Assembly (NCBI GenBank): GCA_035527515.1 | Contig: DATLAJ010000062.1 | Coordinates: 1 to 7,015, forward strand | Direction: 5' to 3' | Source: a bacterium | GTDB taxonomy: Bacteria; B130-G9 | DNA length: 7,015 bases | Part shown: piece after piece, positions 4,782 through 7,015 of the stretch | How the letters are laid out: every line of letters begins with the position of its first letter | Position numbering within the stretch: the stretch's first letter is position 1 | The notes under the pieces: generated by a model | Database searches by the model: none | The model's input: the letters and a program-made list of their open reading frames with translations, nothing else | Told to the model about the DNA's origin: nothing | Made by a program: the position numbers and the translations under genes

Positions 4782-5369
4782 ATGAGGATTCTCGGATTCG
4801 TTGGGTCCATGAGAAAGGACGGAAAGACAAGTCGGCTCGTGCAGGCTGTTCTTGATGGGGCCAAGAAGGCGGGCGATGACGTGGAGACGGAGGTGGTCTA
4901 TCTGTCGGACCTCGACATCGGGCCGTGCCACGCCTGCTATGACGTCTGCGCCAAAGAGTCTTACAAATGTGTGATCAAGGACGATCTACAGATGGTTTTC
5001 GGTAAGATGAAGCAGGCGGATGCGATCGTGCTTAGCTCGGCGCTTTATTTTATCGTGCCGTCTCGGCTTGTGGCCTTCATGGAACGGCTCAGCTGTGTTG
5101 CTCATCTTGGCCAATTCCGGGGCTTCAACGAGCATCCGCTTGAGGATAAGCCCTGCGGCCTTGTTGCGGTCTCAGCAGAGACCACGGTTATGCCGGTGCT
5201 CGTCAGGCTTCAAGAGTTCGCGTTTGAACTGAGAATGAGGCCAGTCGCGATGAAGTCGTATCCTTTTCTTGGCGTAGCGGGCAATGAGAAGATGGAGAAG
5301 GACAAGTTCTTGAATCCGTTGGAGAACGCCGAAACGCTGGGCGAGCTTCTGGTTGAGGCGATTACGTAG
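4782..5369 (+). CDS. NADPH-dependent FMN reductase family flavoprotein, iron-sulfur flavoprotein-like
   Basis: The 195-residue product has a flavodoxin-like fold signature. It starts with a beta strand and phosphate loop (RILGFVGSMRKDGKTSRLV), which binds the FMN phosphate, and later has the ADAIVLSSALYFIVPSRLVAF stretch typical of the family. A cysteine cluster, CHACYDVCAKESYKC, follows the second strand. Counted from the ATG it is C49-x2-C52-x3-C56-x6-C63, and it precedes VIKDD. This resembles the compact 4Fe-4S motif of iron-sulfur flavoproteins (CX2CX2CX4-7C), with one extra residue in the third gap. The ATG at 4782 is preferred to the adjacent GTG at 4779, because GAGGAGGG ends 6 nt before the ATG and only 3 nt before the GTG. 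It is predicted to be a cytosolic electron-transfer protein or quinone/FMN reductase. Whether the cluster is assembled cannot be judged from sequence. Confidence 0.88.
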   Translation: MRILGFVGSMRKDGKTSRLVQAVLDGAKKAGDDVETEVVYLSDLDIGPCHACYDVCAKESYKCVIKDDLQMVFGKMKQADAIVLSSALYFIVPSRLVAFMERLSCVAHLGQFRGFNEHPLEDKPCGLVAVSAETTVMPVLVRLQEFAFELRMRPVAMKSYPFLGVAGNEKMEKDKFLNPLENAETLGELLVEAIT

Positions 5370-5408
5370 TTTTGCTGTGCCGTCGGTCATTATTCCGCTA
5401 CGGCGAAG

Positions 5409-5456
5409 GGGCATGAGGCGCTTGATGGGGGACAGCCGTCGCCCGTCCCCCATGCC
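5409..5456. repeat. Strong hairpin: 9-bp stem, 11-base loop, with nested outer arms
   Basis: ATGGGGGAC (5425-5433) pairs exactly with GTCCCCCAT (5445-5453). A competing outer pair, GGGGCATG (5409-5416) with CATGCCCC (5451-5458), shares the CAT. No T-run follows on either strand, so it is not a classic intrinsic terminator. Its place between convergent genes would suit transcription end or mRNA 3'-end protection. Confidence 0.5.
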
Positions 5457-5464
5457 CCCTCCGC

Positions 5465-5483
5465 GAGCGGAGAGCCTCCGCTC
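5465..5483. repeat. Second hairpin: GAGCGGAG-AGC-CTCCGCTC
   Basis: This is an exact 8-bp inverted repeat with a 3-base loop, 11 bases after the previous hairpin. Together the two form a structured stretch of about 75 bases in the spacer between the convergent FMN reductase and propeller genes. Confidence 0.5.
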
Positions 5484-5514
5484 CCATAGCTTGGGCCAAG
5501 GGTGGCCTGCACGC

Positions 5515-5542
5515 CCTTCGTGCTCCTTCGTGGCCCTTCGTG
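5515..5542. repeat. Three CCTTCGTG units with an exact 10-base period
   Basis: The octamer starts at 5515, 5525 and 5535, with two variable bases between units. Reverse-complement units read CACGAAGG. Such short CACGAAGG-type arrays are, to my knowledge, seen in the spacers of several environmental bacterial lineages. The array lies 13 bases downstream of the propeller gene's stop on the minus strand. Confidence 0.65.
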
Positions 5543-5555
5543 GACAGAACTACCA

Positions 5556-7015
5556 TCAATCATCTTTCACCTCGAAGGTGCATGAGGCGGTGCGATAGAC
5601 GTTCTTGATTGAGAAGGGACCGGTGAGGCCGATGTGGAACGTGTATGCGCCGGCTGGGGCCTGCTCGGGGAGGGTGGTGTTCAGGAGGACGAGGTCGTCG
5701 ATAGCGCCGTATGCGGGCAACGGGACGTTCGCGAAGTAGGGCACGGGGTAGGCAAAGAGCGCGAGACCCGTGGGCCCGTTGCCATCGGGTGGGTCCGGCA
5801 AGGGTAGCGGAGGCGGTGCCAGGTCCTTCATGTCCGGGGTGTTGGGTATCGACCCCGGCCCGCTGTAGCTCGGCCCCGTCTGAAGGAACTCCGTGCTCCC
5901 ATCGAACGCTGCGTAGAATATCGGAAACGGAGGCGCCGCGTCTTGAGGCGCAACGTAGAATATCTGCCCGCTCGGCGCCTGAATAGCCGCGTAAACGTCA
6001 ACGCTCGTCGGCGGGCCCAGGTAGGATAACGAGGCGCGTGCTTCTAGCGCGTCGGGCTCGGCCTGAGCTTTCAGATAAAAGCACCCGTCAGCCAGCAGAA
6101 CGCTCACGCCTCGTTCAGTCGAGACCCAGATGTTCCCGTATGTGTCCTCATCTATGTCGTTGATCCCCCCAGAGCAGAGTCCGTCGCTGGTCGAACAGAA
6201 CTGAACCTGCTCGTCCTGGTCGATACACAGAAGCCCGGGCTGAGAGTCGTCATCGAATAGAGCTGGGTAGGCATGGCACCACTTGCGGTTCTGAGTGTCC
6301 ACAAAAACCGGATCTCCCGGGTTGTGTCCCCCCAAGGCATCGTAGTCGAGTTTTCTGAGCACTCCGTTTTCGATTACGGCCATCCAGCTGTTGTTCAAAT
6401 CTCTGAACGCCGGCGCCCAGACGACATCGTCGTGATCAACAGCGATCGCGCTGTATTCGCATCCGAGCTCGTACTTCACCTCGTTCTCGCCGTCCCAAGA
6501 ACGAATCCCCGCATAATCGTAGGGCGGGTCCAGGTAGCTGCAACCGCAGGATACCCAAAGCACGCCCTTGCTGTCCAGAGCGACATCGGTTATCTCCTGT
6601 CCCGACCAGTCAGGCTCATACTCCATGACCCACCTATCTCCGTCAAAGCGCCTAACGACCCGGGCGTAATCAGAGACATAGCAGACCGCGAGCACCTGAC
6701 CATCTGGGCCTATCTTGACTTTGCTCACTCGCCGGCCCGGCAGGTACCCATCCCATTGTTGCCCGTCAAACCTATAGGCGCCCTCGTCCGTCCCGAACCA
6801 AACCTCGCCTTCCAACGCGGATGCTATTGAGTTGATCTTCTTAGGCAAGTCCCGATGCCAAGGCCAGAACGTCTCATACTCCGCTCCGTCCCAGCGGCAA
6901 AGGTAGGATGCATAGGGATCGTAGTGTGTATAGTCTATCCAGTCCCCCGCCACCCAGAGTGTCCCTCCTGCGTCAATACAAAGGTCCGACACCAAGCTCG
7001 CCGGCAACGGGTCTG
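5556..7015 (-). CDS. Reg_prop-type beta-propeller protein with C-terminal beta domain; N-terminus off the window
   Basis: The frame enters from the right edge (…DPLPASLVSD) and ends in TGA at 5558-5556, giving 485 visible residues. The TTG at 7007 lies inside the domain and is not a start. Seven propeller repeats of the Reg_prop pattern (V-xx-I/V-A-x-D-xx-G-x-L/V-W-V) can be counted from that TTG: at about residues 5-21, 58-73, 94-108, 139-153, 185-199, 231-245 and 282-297. This is enough for one closed propeller, with more blades possible upstream. After it come an all-beta region starting VDVYAAIQAPSGQIFYV (336-352), a Pro-rich linker (397-413, PPPLPLPDPPDG) and a last module with PAGAYTFHIGLTGP. 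I have seen such C-terminal modules on secreted propellers, so export is likely, but the signal region is not in view. No kinase domain follows, so this is a stand-alone propeller, perhaps a binding or sensing protein. Confidence 0.85.
   Translation of the reverse strand, partial: DPLPASLVSDLCIDAGGTLWVAGDWIDYTHYDPYASYLCRWDGAEYETFWPWHRDLPKKINSIASALEGEVWFGTDEGAYRFDGQQWDGYLPGRRVSKVKIGPDGQVLAVCYVSDYARVVRRFDGDRWVMEYEPDWSGQEITDVALDSKGVLWVSCGCSYLDPPYDYAGIRSWDGENEVKYELGCEYSAIAVDHDDVVWAPAFRDLNNSWMAVIENGVLRKLDYDALGGHNPGDPVFVDTQNRKWCHAYPALFDDDSQPGLLCIDQDEQVQFCSTSDGLCSGGINDIDEDTYGNIWVSTERGVSVLLADGCFYLKAQAEPDALEARASLSYLGPPTSVDVYAAIQAPSGQIFYVAPQDAAPPFPIFYAAFDGSTEFLQTGPSYSGPGSIPNTPDMKDLAPPPLPLPDPPDGNGPTGLALFAYPVPYFANVPLPAYGAIDDLVLLNTTLPEQAPAGAYTFHIGLTGPFSIKNVYRTASCTFEVKDD

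Noticed and set aside
5515-5542. CRISPR-like array made of CCTTCGTG units
   Set aside because: The units are 8 bases with 2-base gaps. There is no room for spacers and no cas genes are in view.
6273-6830. Plus-strand 185-codon frame inside the propeller gene
   Set aside because: It is antisense to seven regular Reg_prop repeats and is long only because of GC-rich codon use on the opposite strand.

Overview
The window reads as chromosomal DNA of an anaerobic, probably uncultured bacterium with moderately high GC. It has a corrinoid/iron-sulfur protein of the reductive dehalogenase/QueG type, an iron-sulfur-flavoprotein-like FMN reductase, a DUF302 protein and a large beta-propeller protein. 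The genes are spread out, with long intergenic stretches that carry related dispersed repeats. No gene fixes the phylum, so I do not name one.

Left part (1-1944, minus strand): a compact three-gene operon. A TIGR04255-family protein (1013-1804) is followed by an unrecognised 128-residue protein with a C-terminal charged helix (634-1020), which starts inside the end of its neighbour. The third is an unrecognised protein with a TQDCD motif (629 to the left edge), which starts at a TTG with a good ribosome binding site. One base upstream of the TIGR04255 start ends a 45-codon small ORF that can only be read with a +1 shift at a GTT-TAG. This is the most likely place in the window for an undescribed system; its function is unknown.

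Middle (1945-4778): a remnant of a small coding sequence with a 7-G run, a cytosolic-type RdhA/QueG-like protein (2319-3419, plus), and a DUF302 protein (3764-4150, minus) with a clear sigma-70-type promoter. Three related copies of a repeat lie in the spacers in the same orientation, near 2184, 3431 and 4570. Read on the minus strand, all three keep an EQGH-type peptide.

Right part (4779-7015): a flavodoxin-fold FMN reductase with four clustered cysteines (4782-5369, plus), then a hairpin-rich spacer with an exact 10-bp-period CCTTCGTG repeat. Last is a seven-blade Reg_prop beta-propeller protein with a C-terminal beta domain (5556 to the right edge, minus, N-terminus missing).

The RdhA-like protein, the DUF302 protein and the FMN reductase share a redox theme, but they lie on different strands under separate promoters. 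A shared pathway is only a guess.
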